Below are positions 51,733 through 59,979 of a DNA stretch of 64,000 nt, in pieces; positions within the stretch are counted from its first letter, which is position 1, and the number at the start of each line of letters is the position of its first letter. The translations under genes and the position numbers were made by a program. Source of the DNA: Rhizobium sp. CC-YZS058. Lineage in GTDB: Bacteria > Pseudomonadota > Alphaproteobacteria > Rhizobiales > Rhizobiaceae. The stretch covers positions 2,940,001 to 3,004,000 of the forward strand of contig NZ_JAYESJ010000001.1 in NCBI RefSeq assembly GCF_034720595.1. The letters are read 5' to 3'. Under the pieces are notes generated by a model that made no database searches, was not told the origin of the DNA, and worked only from the letters and a program-made list of their open reading frames with translations.

Positions 51733-52731
51733 TCAGTTGGCAGGCAGGTAGGAGCCGTCATAGATCTTGTCGGACGTCAGCCCCGGCTTCATGCCACTGT
51801 ACTTTTCGAGAAGCGAAATCGTCAGATCGACATCCTCCTTGGCAATCCAGCCGTAAGCCTTGCCCTCGGATGCCGCCGTGTGCTCGTATTTCGGCATGGT
51901 CGCAATTTCGCCGCGGATGCCTTCCTCATCGGAATCGGGCCGCGCCTCCATCAGTACTTTCAGCGCCCCATCAGGATCGGCCGCGGCGGCTGCCTTGCCC
52001 TTCTGCAGCGCGACGAGGAAGCTCTTGACCGTTTCGGCATGGGTCGAGAGGTAGTCCTTGCGCACGATGACGCTTGAACCCAGAATGTTGACGCCGTAAT
52101 CGGCGAACAGCATCGGCGGCTCGATCGGCGCCTGGGCGGCCACCTTGTCACCGTCGGGATTGGCCCAGCCATTGATGAAATCGACGTCGCGCTTCAGAAG
52201 AGCGACACGGTCACCGCCGCCATTGATCATGACGACCTCGATTTTGCCCATGTCGACGCCGTTCGCTTCCGCGAAGGCCTTGATCATCCCATCTTCAAAA
52301 TTGCCGGCATCGGTGCCGAGCCGCTTTCCTTCGAGATCCTTGGGCTTGGTGATGCCGGAACCTTTCAGGCTGATGATGGCGGTCGGATCCTTCTGCAGAA
52401 GGCCGGCAACCGCGATGATCGTATCGGCGCCCGAACCCTGCTGCGCCTGCGCCAGGGCTCCGAGACCGGCAATGCCGATGTCAAAGTCGCCGCTGCCAAT
52501 GGCCTGGATCGTGCCGGTGCTGCCATTGCCGTCGACAATATCGACGTCGAGCCCCGCATCCTTGAAGTACCCCTTCGAGGCCGCCATGAAGATCGGCGCA
52601 TCGACGCCGCCCGCCACCCAGGCAAGACGCACCTTGACCTTGTCTTGTGCGAGAGACGGACAGGCGGCAAGCACGCTGAGCGCCGCACATCCCAGAAGCG
52701 GCGCGATGAAGCGCATCATTCGAAGTCCCAT
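51733..52731 (-). CDS. ABC transporter substrate-binding protein, NMT1/SsuA-like
   Basis: 332 residues with a Sec leader (MRFIAPLLGCAALSVLAACPSLAQDK; the Cys suggests possible lipoprotein processing but no clean lipobox). NMT1-type core WVAGGVDAPIFMAASKGYFKDAGLDVDIVDGNG and FDIGIAGLGALAQAQQGS. First gene of the operon; the 23-bp operator B5 lies 20 nt upstream. Confidence 0.92.
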   Translation of the reverse strand: MGLRMMRFIAPLLGCAALSVLAACPSLAQDKVKVRLAWVAGGVDAPIFMAASKGYFKDAGLDVDIVDGNGSTGTIQAIGSGDFDIGIAGLGALAQAQQGSGADTIIAVAGLLQKDPTAIISLKGSGITKPKDLEGKRLGTDAGNFEDGMIKAFAEANGVDMGKIEVVMINGGGDRVALLKRDVDFINGWANPDGDKVAAQAPIEPPMLFADYGVNILGSSVIVRKDYLSTHAETVKSFLVALQKGKAAAAADPDGALKVLMEARPDSDEEGIRGEIATMPKYEHTAASEGKAYGWIAKEDVDLTISLLEKYSGMKPGLTSDKIYDGSYLPAN

Positions 52732-52750
52732 TTGGTTCCCCTATTCTTAT

Positions 52751-52773
52751 TTGGCATTCTGATGGTATGCCAA
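52751..52773. promoter_or_regulatory. GntR operator B5
   Basis: TTGGCAT and ATGCCAA arms separated by 9 nt, with TGGTATGCCA as the downstream half-palindrome, before the binding-protein gene. Confidence 0.7.
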
Positions 52774-52901
52774 GGGAATATCGGCTGTCAACGCGGCTTT
52801 GTAACTTCTGTAGGCAACCAGAAATCACGATGCATTTATAGGCAAAAGTCGTCAAAATGGAGCCAATCACTTACGCGATGGCGCGCTTACCGAGCCAATA
52901 C

Positions 52902-52922
52902 GAAGCGGGGCAACCCCGCCTC
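52902..52922 (-). terminator. Terminator-like hairpin after nitrilase copy 2
   Basis: GCGGGG-TTG-CCCCGC (minus-strand reading) just past the nitrilase-like stop at 52940. No strong T run. Confidence 0.5.
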
Positions 52923-52939
52923 GCTAGTTCTCTCAACCG

Positions 52940-53959
52940 CTAACGGATCACGCCGGCCTTGGTCAGGTTGGCGACGGCCTGGTCGTGGATCGGCGTCAGC
53001 TCGCCATAAGTTTCGAACGCCCCGTCGGCGAGGGCATTGACCGGGTAGAAGTTGGCCTTGGCGAAATAGTCCCGGTACATGTCGAAGCGGGAGCGCAGGA
53101 GGGCATTTCCCATGCCTGTATCACGCCGCGCGGCCTGCAGCGCCTCGATGTCGATCATGGCCGAGGCAGCATTGCTTTCCGCATCGCTCGTCTCGAAAGC
53201 CAGATAGGTGCCGTTGAAGTCGACGATCTGGGAATGGCCGCCGCGATCGGCGTCGGAGAAACCAATGCTGCCCGAGACATTGGTGCTGATCAGGTAGCAC
53301 ATGTTCTCCGCCGCACGGCAGAGCTTGGCGGCATCGGCCCGCGCGCTGACCGGCTCGTTGGACGGATGCAGGAGCACCTCGGCGCCGCGCAGCATGAAGA
53401 CGCGCGAAAGCTCGGGCACGCTGACCTCGCCGCAGGGAAAGATTGCCAGGCGACCAAGCTCGGTCTCGACGACGGGGAAGATGCCATCCTCGCCATAGGC
53501 TTCGCGATAGTTGTCGAGGATGTCGTGCGGCGAGGTCCAGCTGGCGGTGTTGATACGTCTGTAGCGCAGGATCACCTCGCCCTTGGGATCAAGGAGAAAG
53601 GAGGAATTAAAGTAGCGGTCCGGCCAGCGGGGATCGACTTCGAAATGGTTGCCGGCGATGAATATCTCATAAGTCCGGGCAACAGCGGCCAGACGATCGG
53701 TGATCGGCCCAGGGATCTCGGCGCAGGCTCGATCGATCCAGACACTGACCGGCGTCGCCCGCGGCGGACCCTGGAAGGCGAATTCCGGCAAGACCACGAG
53801 CTTTGGCGGCTCGGCGCTTGAGCAGGCAATTTCAATCTTTTCGATGGCGCGAGCAAGATTGTTCTCAATGATCGCCCAGGCTTCCTCGCGGCTTTCGGCA
53901 TTGCTGGCGACACGGCTGTCCATTTGGATGCAGGTGGCGCGCCACGGCTTGATAGGCAT
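52940..53959 (-). CDS. Nitrilase-superfamily amidohydrolase with catalytic Lys replaced, copy 2
   Basis: 339 residues from the ATG at 53959 (GGAG upstream). Glu59 (LPEFAF), Arg135 in RYRRINT, Cys176 (FPCGEVS): same variant triad as the 46403 product, with which it shares the QGPP and IPGP segments. Probably a duplicated pair acting on related amides. Operator B4 lies upstream. Confidence 0.85.
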   Translation of the reverse strand: MPIKPWRATCIQMDSRVASNAESREEAWAIIENNLARAIEKIEIACSSAEPPKLVVLPEFAFQGPPRATPVSVWIDRACAEIPGPITDRLAAVARTYEIFIAGNHFEVDPRWPDRYFNSSFLLDPKGEVILRYRRINTASWTSPHDILDNYREAYGEDGIFPVVETELGRLAIFPCGEVSVPELSRVFMLRGAEVLLHPSNEPVSARADAAKLCRAAENMCYLISTNVSGSIGFSDADRGGHSQIVDFNGTYLAFETSDAESNAASAMIDIEALQAARRDTGMGNALLRSRFDMYRDYFAKANFYPVNALADGAFETYGELTPIHDQAVANLTKAGVIR

Positions 53960-53979
53960 GATGACATCTCCGTTAAGAT

Positions 53980-54002
53980 TTGGCACTCCATTGGAATACC
54001 AA
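53980..54002. promoter_or_regulatory. GntR operator B4
   Basis: TTGGCAC-TCCATTGGA-ATACCAA before the nitrilase-like gene at 53959; one arm differs from consensus. Confidence 0.65.
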
Positions 54003-54185
54003 CGGTACACAATGGTCAACGCCTTTGTTCAACGAGTGCGTTTGGCTCCGCTGCGTGCGCTTGGAAGCTTCGGTCCCAACGCGAGCTGGTGCCAGCAATC
54101 GCGAGCTACGCCCACGACTTTCGAGCCACCGTCGATCGAACAGGGATGTCGAGTGAGAGTGCTTACTGACGGAAAGGCAGTCGAG

Positions 54186-54869
54186 CTACCAGGGCAGCAC
54201 GTGGCCATCAGCGCTCCAATGCTGGCCGCTCTGCTCCAGCGAGACAGATGCGATCAGCGTCCGTAAGCTGGCGACCGCATCGGATCTCGTGGGGAAGCCG
54301 GGTGTCGCGCCCTGCGGCGGCTGCATGCTGTCGGGGCAGAGCAGCAGGGCCTTGCAGCCCCAGTCCCGCCACTCGACGGACAGCGTCCGCCACAGCTGGT
54401 TGAGCGCGGCCCTGGACGCCCGATAGGCAAAATCGGAGGCGTGTCCATCGGTCGCGAGCGTCGAGGCGTGCCGCGAGATTGCCGCCAGCACCTTGCCTGA
54501 GCCGGCGCGCAGGTTCGGTTCAAGCAGGCTTGCGAGGCGAAGCGGAGCATAGGCATTGGTAAGCATGATCGGCCGCCACACGTCCCGCGTTATCACATCA
54601 GGCTTCAGGCGTTCCCCGCCCCTGAGCTCCGCTGCGCAGAACAGCACGTCGACGGGCCGTCCCCGAAGCCGCTTCGCGAGGTCATCGGTCGCGGCGTCGT
54701 CCAACGCGTCGTAGGGGATCTCCTCGACTACGCTGCCCAGCATGGCAGCAGCCTCCGCAGCAAAAGGAGTTCGGTTTGCCGCGATGACGCGCCAGCCATC
54801 GGCGGCGTAGGCCCGGGCGACGTCTAGACCGATCCCGCGATTGGCACCGGTGATGAGAATGGTCGGCAT
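54186..54869 (-). CDS. SDR-family protein (tandem copy 2; YxxxR)
   Basis: 227 residues, TGANRGIGLDVARAYAADGW cofactor loop. The catalytic motif is YRASR, so the Lys is Arg. Clearly paralogous to the gene 9 nt upstream; both end with DG...PW. The Lys-to-Arg change may alter cofactor binding. Confidence 0.85.
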   Translation of the reverse strand: MPTILITGANRGIGLDVARAYAADGWRVIAANRTPFAAEAAAMLGSVVEEIPYDALDDAATDDLAKRLRGRPVDVLFCAAELRGGERLKPDVITRDVWRPIMLTNAYAPLRLASLLEPNLRAGSGKVLAAISRHASTLATDGHASDFAYRASRAALNQLWRTLSVEWRDWGCKALLLCPDSMQPPQGATPGFPTRSDAVASLRTLIASVSLEQSGQHWSADGHVLPW

Positions 54870-54878
54870 GTCTTGCTC

Positions 54879-55556
54879 CTACCAGGGCACGTCGGTGCCG
54901 TCATAACCGATGATCCGCCCGCTATCCTTCAGGCTCAGCCTCTCGACGACGGCCTTCATGCCCCGAACGCTCACCTCGACCGGCAGGCCGTTGAAGCCGG
55001 TCATCTGCGTGGCGACGAGGCCGGGGCGCAGAAGGGTACAAGTTATGCCCTCGGGTGCCCATCTTTGCGCGAGCTGACGCCACAGCGCGTTGAGTGCGGT
55101 CTTCGAAGCGCGATAGGTATATTGTGTGCCCCAGTCATTGGCAGAGATAGAGCTCATCAGGCTGGACATGGCGGTCGCGATCTTCAGCTCGCCAGCGAGG
55201 ATATTGGGCTTGAGCGCCGCTGCCAGCGCGAGCGGAGCAAAGGCGTTCGTCTCCTGCAGCAAGAGAAAATCCTCGCGCGTCACCTCGATCGGCTTGGCCT
55301 CGAGATTGATCGCAATCCCGGCATTGGCGATCAGCACGTCGATCGGCTCTCCATCGAGCGCGGTCAGCAGAGCCTCGATTGATGCGGCATCGGTCACTTC
55401 AAGCGGCAGTACGCGTGTGTTCGGCAGAGCGGCGAGCGCCGCGGCGGAGGCCGGATCCCGCGCTGTCGCGATCACGCTCCAGCCGTCATTGGCGAATTGG
55501 CGCGCCAGTTCGAAGCCGATACCGCGACTGGCCCCCGAGATCAAAACAGTCGACAT
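54879..55556 (-). CDS. SDR-family protein (tandem copy 1; canonical YxxxK)
   Basis: 225 residues: SGASRGIGFELARQFANDGW, NAG, catalytic Ser in MSSLMSSISANDW and YRASK. First of two tandem SDR genes. Operator B3 overlaps the ribosome binding region (AGAGG). Confidence 0.88.
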   Translation of the reverse strand: MSTVLISGASRGIGFELARQFANDGWSVIATARDPASAAALAALPNTRVLPLEVTDAASIEALLTALDGEPIDVLIANAGIAINLEAKPIEVTREDFLLLQETNAFAPLALAAALKPNILAGELKIATAMSSLMSSISANDWGTQYTYRASKTALNALWRQLAQRWAPEGITCTLLRPGLVATQMTGFNGLPVEVSVRGMKAVVERLSLKDSGRIIGYDGTDVPW

Positions 55557-55569
55557 AGCGCATTACCTC

Positions 55570-55592
55570 TTGGCATATTGCTGGTATACCAA
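55570..55592. promoter_or_regulatory. GntR operator B3
   Basis: TTGGCAT-ATTGCTGGT-ATACCAA with a TGGTATACCA core (55582-55591), 14 nt before the SDR start, where bound repressor would block the ribosome site and promoter. Confidence 0.7.
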
Positions 55593-55958
55593 AATCTGCC
55601 GGTTGCACAATGGTGAAATGGTCGACGTGGGAGAGAATGAAGCGGCAGTGGTGATAGGCCTGCGAAGTAGCCCCGAGGTTAAACCGCACTGCGCTCCACG
55701 CCTCGCCCTTCGCGGCGGTGACATGTGCGCACCCCTGCAAAGCGCGCGCCTCAGTAGCGAAAATAGGGCGTGTCAATCGACACACGGAGCCGGGCGCTGT
55801 GGCGGGGGAAGGTCGCAGCGACAAAGGCCACGCTTCGACCCGGCTCCCGCGCTTGCAAGTTCGAGAGGCCGTGCCCCACAGCGTGGGACACGATCTTTAA
55901 AGAACGTAGGCTTGCAGTTGCGAGGAGTGGAAGTCATTCCTTCGTAACTGTCGACCGA
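55593..55958. other. Intergenic region with a strong hairpin
   Basis: About 366 nt with no credible gene. Contains the hairpin at 55872-55892. Confidence 0.55.
55872..55892 (-). terminator. Hairpin downstream of RraA operon
   Basis: GTGCCCCAC-AGC-GTGGGACAC, nine pairs with one wobble, 67 nt past the RraA stop. Terminator without a T run, or an operator; either is possible. Confidence 0.4.
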
Positions 55959-56633
55959 TCAGCCCTCGATGACGCAACCCTGCTTCTGCAGCGCGGCATC
56001 CACCCAAGCACGGTCGTTCTTCCCGTTGCGGATATTCTCCATCTGTCGGGTCTCGGCCTCGTGCTTCTTGGTGGCAGCCGTGTAGATGGTCTCGACATCG
56101 TCGATCGGCACGCTCAGCACGCCGTCGCGATCGCCGCAGACGAGATCGCCGGGGTGGATGACCATGCCCCCGATGGAGATCGGCACGTTCACCTCGCCAG
56201 GGCCGTCCTTATAGGGGCCGCGATGGGTAACGCCGCAGGCAAAGACGGGGAAGGAGCCGGCGCTGAGCTCGGCGCTGTCGCGGATAGCGCCGAAGATGAC
56301 GATGCCGCCCAGGCCGCGCTGGTCGGCATGGGCAACCATGAGCTCGCCGATGATGGCATTGGTCAGGTCGCCGCCGGCATCGACCACGACGACATCGCCC
56401 GGCTCGGCAAGGTCGAGCGCCTTGTGGACCATGAGATTGTCGCCCGGCCGCGCCTTCACGGTGACTGCCGGGCCGATCATGGTGGCGCCGGTGTAAAAGG
56501 GCCGCAGCGCCGCGCCGGCCGCGGTCATGCGGCTCATCACATCGCTTACATTGGCGACGGGCAGGCTGCGAAAGGCTTCCACCCATCGTGTCTCGACCTT
56601 CCGCTCCCGGCGGCAGACTCGAAATCCGATCAT
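55959..56633 (-). CDS. RraA/HMG-aldolase-family protein
   Basis: 224 residues from the ATG at 56633 (AAGGAGGAATGGA upstream). ANVSDVMSRMTAAG, the DVVVVDAGGDLTNAIIGELM phosphate/substrate segment and GIVIFGAIRDSAEL, as in 4-hydroxy-4-methyl-2-oxoglutarate aldolases and relatives. The RD (AIRD) pair that binds the oxo acid is visible. In this operon it may split a 4-hydroxy-2-oxo acid into pyruvate or oxaloacetate. Confidence 0.88.
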   Translation of the reverse strand: MIGFRVCRRERKVETRWVEAFRSLPVANVSDVMSRMTAAGAALRPFYTGATMIGPAVTVKARPGDNLMVHKALDLAEPGDVVVVDAGGDLTNAIIGELMVAHADQRGLGGIVIFGAIRDSAELSAGSFPVFACGVTHRGPYKDGPGEVNVPISIGGMVIHPGDLVCGDRDGVLSVPIDDVETIYTAATKKHEAETRQMENIRNGKNDRAWVDAALQKQGCVIEG

Positions 56634-56664
56634 TCCATTCCTCCTTCTTAAAGAGATGGCCGCC

Positions 56665-57666
56665 TCAGGCAGCGGCAATCAGGTCCGTGTTGGCGAGCGC
56701 CTGGCGGTCGTAGCCATGGCCTTCGAGGACGCCGATGATGTGCCGGACGCTCTGCACCGCCATGTTGCGGAGCGCCGAGCGGCTTGCCCCGCCGACATGC
56801 GGGGTGGCGATCACATTGGGCAGCGTCCAGAGCGGATTGTCCTTGGCCGGCGGCTCGGACTCGAAACTGTCGAGCGCCGCGCCGGCCATCGTCCCGTTAC
56901 GGAGAGCCGCGACCAAGGCTGCCTCGTCAACCACGGCACCACGGGCGGTGTTGACGAGGAAAGCCGTCGGCTTCATCAGGGCCAGTCGTTCAGAATTGAT
57001 CAGGTGATGGGTCTGCGGGATCAGCGGGCAGTGAAGGCTGACGATATCGGCTTTCTTCAGAACCTCGGCGAGATCACGACTGACGACGATGCCCGACACA
57101 TCGCCGGCGAAAGGGTCATAGGCGGCGACCTCCATCCCGAGGCCGCGCGCAAGCGCTGCCGCCCGCTGGCCGATCTCGCCGAAACCGATCACCCCGAACA
57201 CCGCACCGGCGAGATCGCGCCCAACATATTTGGTCTTCGGCCAGGATCCGCCCTTCACGGCTGCATCCAGCGGCACAACGTCCTTCATCAGGCTCACCGT
57301 CAGGCTGATCGCTAGCTCGGCGACCGACTGCGCATTGGCGGCAAGCGCCCGGAGCACGGGCACGCCACGGGCCGTGGCGGCAGAAAGATCGATATTGTCG
57401 ACGCCGCTGCCATGCTTAGCAACCACGCGCAGGCGGGGCGATGCCTCGATGACGGCGTGGGAGATCTGGCCTTGGCGAACCAGGATCGCGTCCACCGCGC
57501 TTTCGCGCGCCAGTGACGCTAGGTCGTCGGAGGTCGAGTAGGCGGGCGCATAGATGACATCCACCTGATGGGCGGCCAGCAATTCCCTGGCCTCCTCCAC
57601 CAGTTCGGCGCCTGTGACCATGACCCGGCCACCCTTCCCTGCGCCCGATTCGGCTGCTGCGATCAT
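56665..57666 (-). CDS. D-2-hydroxyacid dehydrogenase (phosphoglycerate dehydrogenase-like)
   Basis: 333 residues from the ATG at 57666 (GGGAGGAG upstream). NAD motif VFGVIGFGEIGQRAAALARGLGMEVAAYDPF, catalytic Arg in LVNTARGAVVDE, Glu in SFESEPPAKD, His in IATPHVGGAS. No ACT regulatory domain, so not a full serine-pathway SerA. First gene of the minus-strand operon, divergent from the IclR gene. Confidence 0.9.
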   Translation of the reverse strand: MIAAAESGAGKGGRVMVTGAELVEEARELLAAHQVDVIYAPAYSTSDDLASLARESAVDAILVRQGQISHAVIEASPRLRVVAKHGSGVDNIDLSAATARGVPVLRALAANAQSVAELAISLTVSLMKDVVPLDAAVKGGSWPKTKYVGRDLAGAVFGVIGFGEIGQRAAALARGLGMEVAAYDPFAGDVSGIVVSRDLAEVLKKADIVSLHCPLIPQTHHLINSERLALMKPTAFLVNTARGAVVDEAALVAALRNGTMAGAALDSFESEPPAKDNPLWTLPNVIATPHVGGASRSALRNMAVQSVRHIIGVLEGHGYDRQALANTDLIAAA

Positions 57667-57740
57667 CTGCTCCTCCCTCATTCACCCAGTGCGTTCACTC
57701 AAACGGTCAGTACCCGTTGACGAATAACGTTTATCGCGTA

Positions 57741-57775
57741 TTGTACTTGATGAAAAGGTGTTGTACTCGGTACAA
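57741..57775. promoter_or_regulatory. IclR operators
   Basis: A perfect palindrome TTGTAC-TCG-GTACAA (57761-57775), with a TTGTAC half-site 20 nt earlier (57741-57746), in the divergent gap between the dehydrogenase and IclR genes. Confidence 0.75.
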
Positions 57776-57802
57776 CGTAGAGCATCTTTTTGGGAGGAGC
57801 TA

Positions 57803-58498
57803 ATGCCTGGGAACTCGAACGGCGTCGCTGCGGTCGAACGCGCGGCCTCACTGCTGGAAGCCTTTACCGAGCGCGATTTCTCGCTGTCGCTCGGCGAACT
57901 TTCGCGTCGAGTCGAACTGGACAAATCCACGGTCCTGCGAATCGCGCGGTCGCTCGCAAAATTCGGTCTGCTCATCCGCAACGAGGATGGCAGCTGGCGG
58001 CTCGGTCCGAAGCTTATGAAGCTCGGCAATATCTACCAGTCCACCTTCCGCGCGGCCGATGTGGTTGAGCCGCTGCTAACGGAGCTTGTCGATCAAACGG
58101 GCGAGAGCGCCGCGGTCTATGTCCGCGAGGGGCAGATGCGCGTCTGCCTGTTTCGCCACGATTCCCATCAATCGATCCGCCATTCCGCCCGGGTCGGCGA
58201 CACGATGCCGCTAGAACTCGGCGCACCGGGTCGCGTCATCCTGGCCTTCACCGGCAAGCAGGGTTCCGTCTATGACGAGATTCGCGGCCAGGGCTTCTTC
58301 GCCACCTTCGGGGAGCGCGACCCGCAGGTCGCCAGCCTCGCCGTGCCGATCTTCCGCGATGGCAACACGCTGTTCGGATCGCTGGCGCTGACCGGGCCGC
58401 CGGCCCGCTTCACCGAAGACGCCATCACCACCCATCTCAAGACGCTCCAGATGGCCGCCAACAAGCTTTCGGCGGCCATGGGAGGAGAACCCGGCTGA
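57803..58498 (+). CDS. IclR-family transcriptional regulator
   Basis: 231 residues from the ATG at 57803 (GGGAGGAG upstream). Winged helix (FSLSLGELSRRVELDKSTVLRIARSLAKFGLL) and effector domain. Regulates the divergent RraA operon and the downstream TctCBA operon; TTGTAC operator in the gap. Confidence 0.92.
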   Translation: MPGNSNGVAAVERAASLLEAFTERDFSLSLGELSRRVELDKSTVLRIARSLAKFGLLIRNEDGSWRLGPKLMKLGNIYQSTFRAADVVEPLLTELVDQTGESAAVYVREGQMRVCLFRHDSHQSIRHSARVGDTMPLELGAPGRVILAFTGKQGSVYDEIRGQGFFATFGERDPQVASLAVPIFRDGNTLFGSLALTGPPARFTEDAITTHLKTLQMAANKLSAAMGGEPG

Positions 58499-58540
58499 TC
58501 GGCGGGACCGGGCCCGCAGCTTCCAATGGAGGATTGGAAC

Positions 58541-59500
58541 ATGAAGAGACTGACCACGAAACTCGCTTTGGCCGCTGTGGCGCTGTCAGCTTCCGTCTCA
58601 CTGGCGCATGCCGACTGGCCGAACGACCGCCCGATCCAGATGATCGTCGCCTTCGCACCGGGCGGAAGCACCGACGTCATGGCCCGCGCCATCGAGCCCT
58701 TCCTCGAAAAGGAACTCGGCGCCGATATCGTCATCGAGAACCGGCCGGGCGCCTCGGGCGAGATCGCTTATACCGCCTTGTCGAAGTCGAAGCCGGACGG
58801 CTACACCTTCTCCTACATCAACACGCCCGGCTATTTGTCGATGCAGGTGCAGCGCAAGCTCGGTTATGATCCGGCGACAATCAAGCCGATCGTCCGCATC
58901 GTCGACGATCCGACCGCCGTGGTCGTGCCCGCCGCCTCCGAGATCAAGACGCTCAGGGACTTCGTCGATGCGGCGAAGGCCAATCCCGGCGCGATCTCCT
59001 ACGGCTCCTCCGGCGTCGGCACCGATGACCATCTAGCGATCATCCTGCTCGGCGCGGCATCCGGGACCACCTTCACCCACATCCCCTTCAGCGGCGCGGG
59101 CGAAACGCGGACCGCCGTTCTCGGCGCGCAGGTTTCCGGCGGCGGCCTGAATGTCAGCGAGTTTGCCGGCAACGACACCTCGGGCCTGCGCATGATCGGC
59201 CATTTCGGCGCCGAACGGTCGCCGCAGCTGCCCGATGTCCCGACCGCCAAGGAACAGGGCTTCGACGTCCAGATGACGTCAGAACGCGGCATCGCCGCGC
59301 CGCGCGATCTGCCCGACGACATTACTCTGAAGTTCTCCGAGGCGATGAAGAAGGTCCTCGACAATCCGGAGTTCCAGAAGCAGGCCAAGCAGCTCGCTCT
59401 GCCCCTCGCCTACCTCTCCGGGCCGGACTGGGAAAAGCAGATGCCCGATCGCCTGGCGCGCTTCCAAAAGATCTGGAACGAAACACCCTGGGTGCAGTGA
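58541..59500 (+). CDS. tctC: TctC/Bug-family solute-binding protein
   Basis: 319 residues from the ATG at 58541 (GGAGG upstream). Sec leader MKRLTTKLALAAVALSASVSLAHADW; the Bug hallmark IQMIVAFAPGGSTDVMARAIEPFLEKELGADIVIENRPGASGEIAY. Its stop overlaps the tctB start (TGATG). Confidence 0.93.
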   Translation: MKRLTTKLALAAVALSASVSLAHADWPNDRPIQMIVAFAPGGSTDVMARAIEPFLEKELGADIVIENRPGASGEIAYTALSKSKPDGYTFSYINTPGYLSMQVQRKLGYDPATIKPIVRIVDDPTAVVVPAASEIKTLRDFVDAAKANPGAISYGSSGVGTDDHLAIILLGAASGTTFTHIPFSGAGETRTAVLGAQVSGGGLNVSEFAGNDTSGLRMIGHFGAERSPQLPDVPTAKEQGFDVQMTSERGIAAPRDLPDDITLKFSEAMKKVLDNPEFQKQAKQLALPLAYLSGPDWEKQMPDRLARFQKIWNETPWVQ

Positions 59501-59958
59501 TGAGCGGCTCCTCCAAGACAAAAGGGGATCGTCCCGATATCCTGGCGGGCGTGCTAATGGTCGGATTGGGAGCGCTTGGCCTTTGGGCCGGGCGCGACCT
59601 GCGCTTCGGCTCCGCCGCCATGATGGGACCGGGCTTCCTGCCCGACGTCATCTGCGGCCTGCTGATCGCGATCGGCGGCTGGGTGCTCGTCAAAGGCCTG
59701 GCCAAAAGCTTCGATCCGATCGGCGAGTCCAACATCAAGCCGCTGATCATCCTCGTCGTGGCGATTGCGGGTTTTGCCCTGATGGCGGAACCACTCGGCT
59801 TCGTCGTCTCGACCATCTGGCTGCTCGTCATCGGCAGTCTGGCCGATCAGGAATCGCGCTGGCGCGAGATCGCCATCTCGACGCTGCTGCTGACGCTCTT
59901 CGGCGCGCTCGTCTTCATCTACGGTCTCGGCGTCCAGATGCCGATCCTGCCGTTCTGA
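59500..59958 (+). CDS. tctB: TctB-family small membrane protein
   Basis: 152 residues, four predicted membrane helices, GPGFLPDVICGLLIAIGGWVL and a C-terminal LLLTLFGALVFIYGLGVQMPI. Small subunit of the tripartite transporter. Confidence 0.88.
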   Translation: MSGSSKTKGDRPDILAGVLMVGLGALGLWAGRDLRFGSAAMMGPGFLPDVICGLLIAIGGWVLVKGLAKSFDPIGESNIKPLIILVVAIAGFALMAEPLGFVVSTIWLLVIGSLADQESRWREIAISTLLLTLFGALVFIYGLGVQMPILPF

Positions 59959-59979
59959 CCGGGACCGGAGGAAACATCC

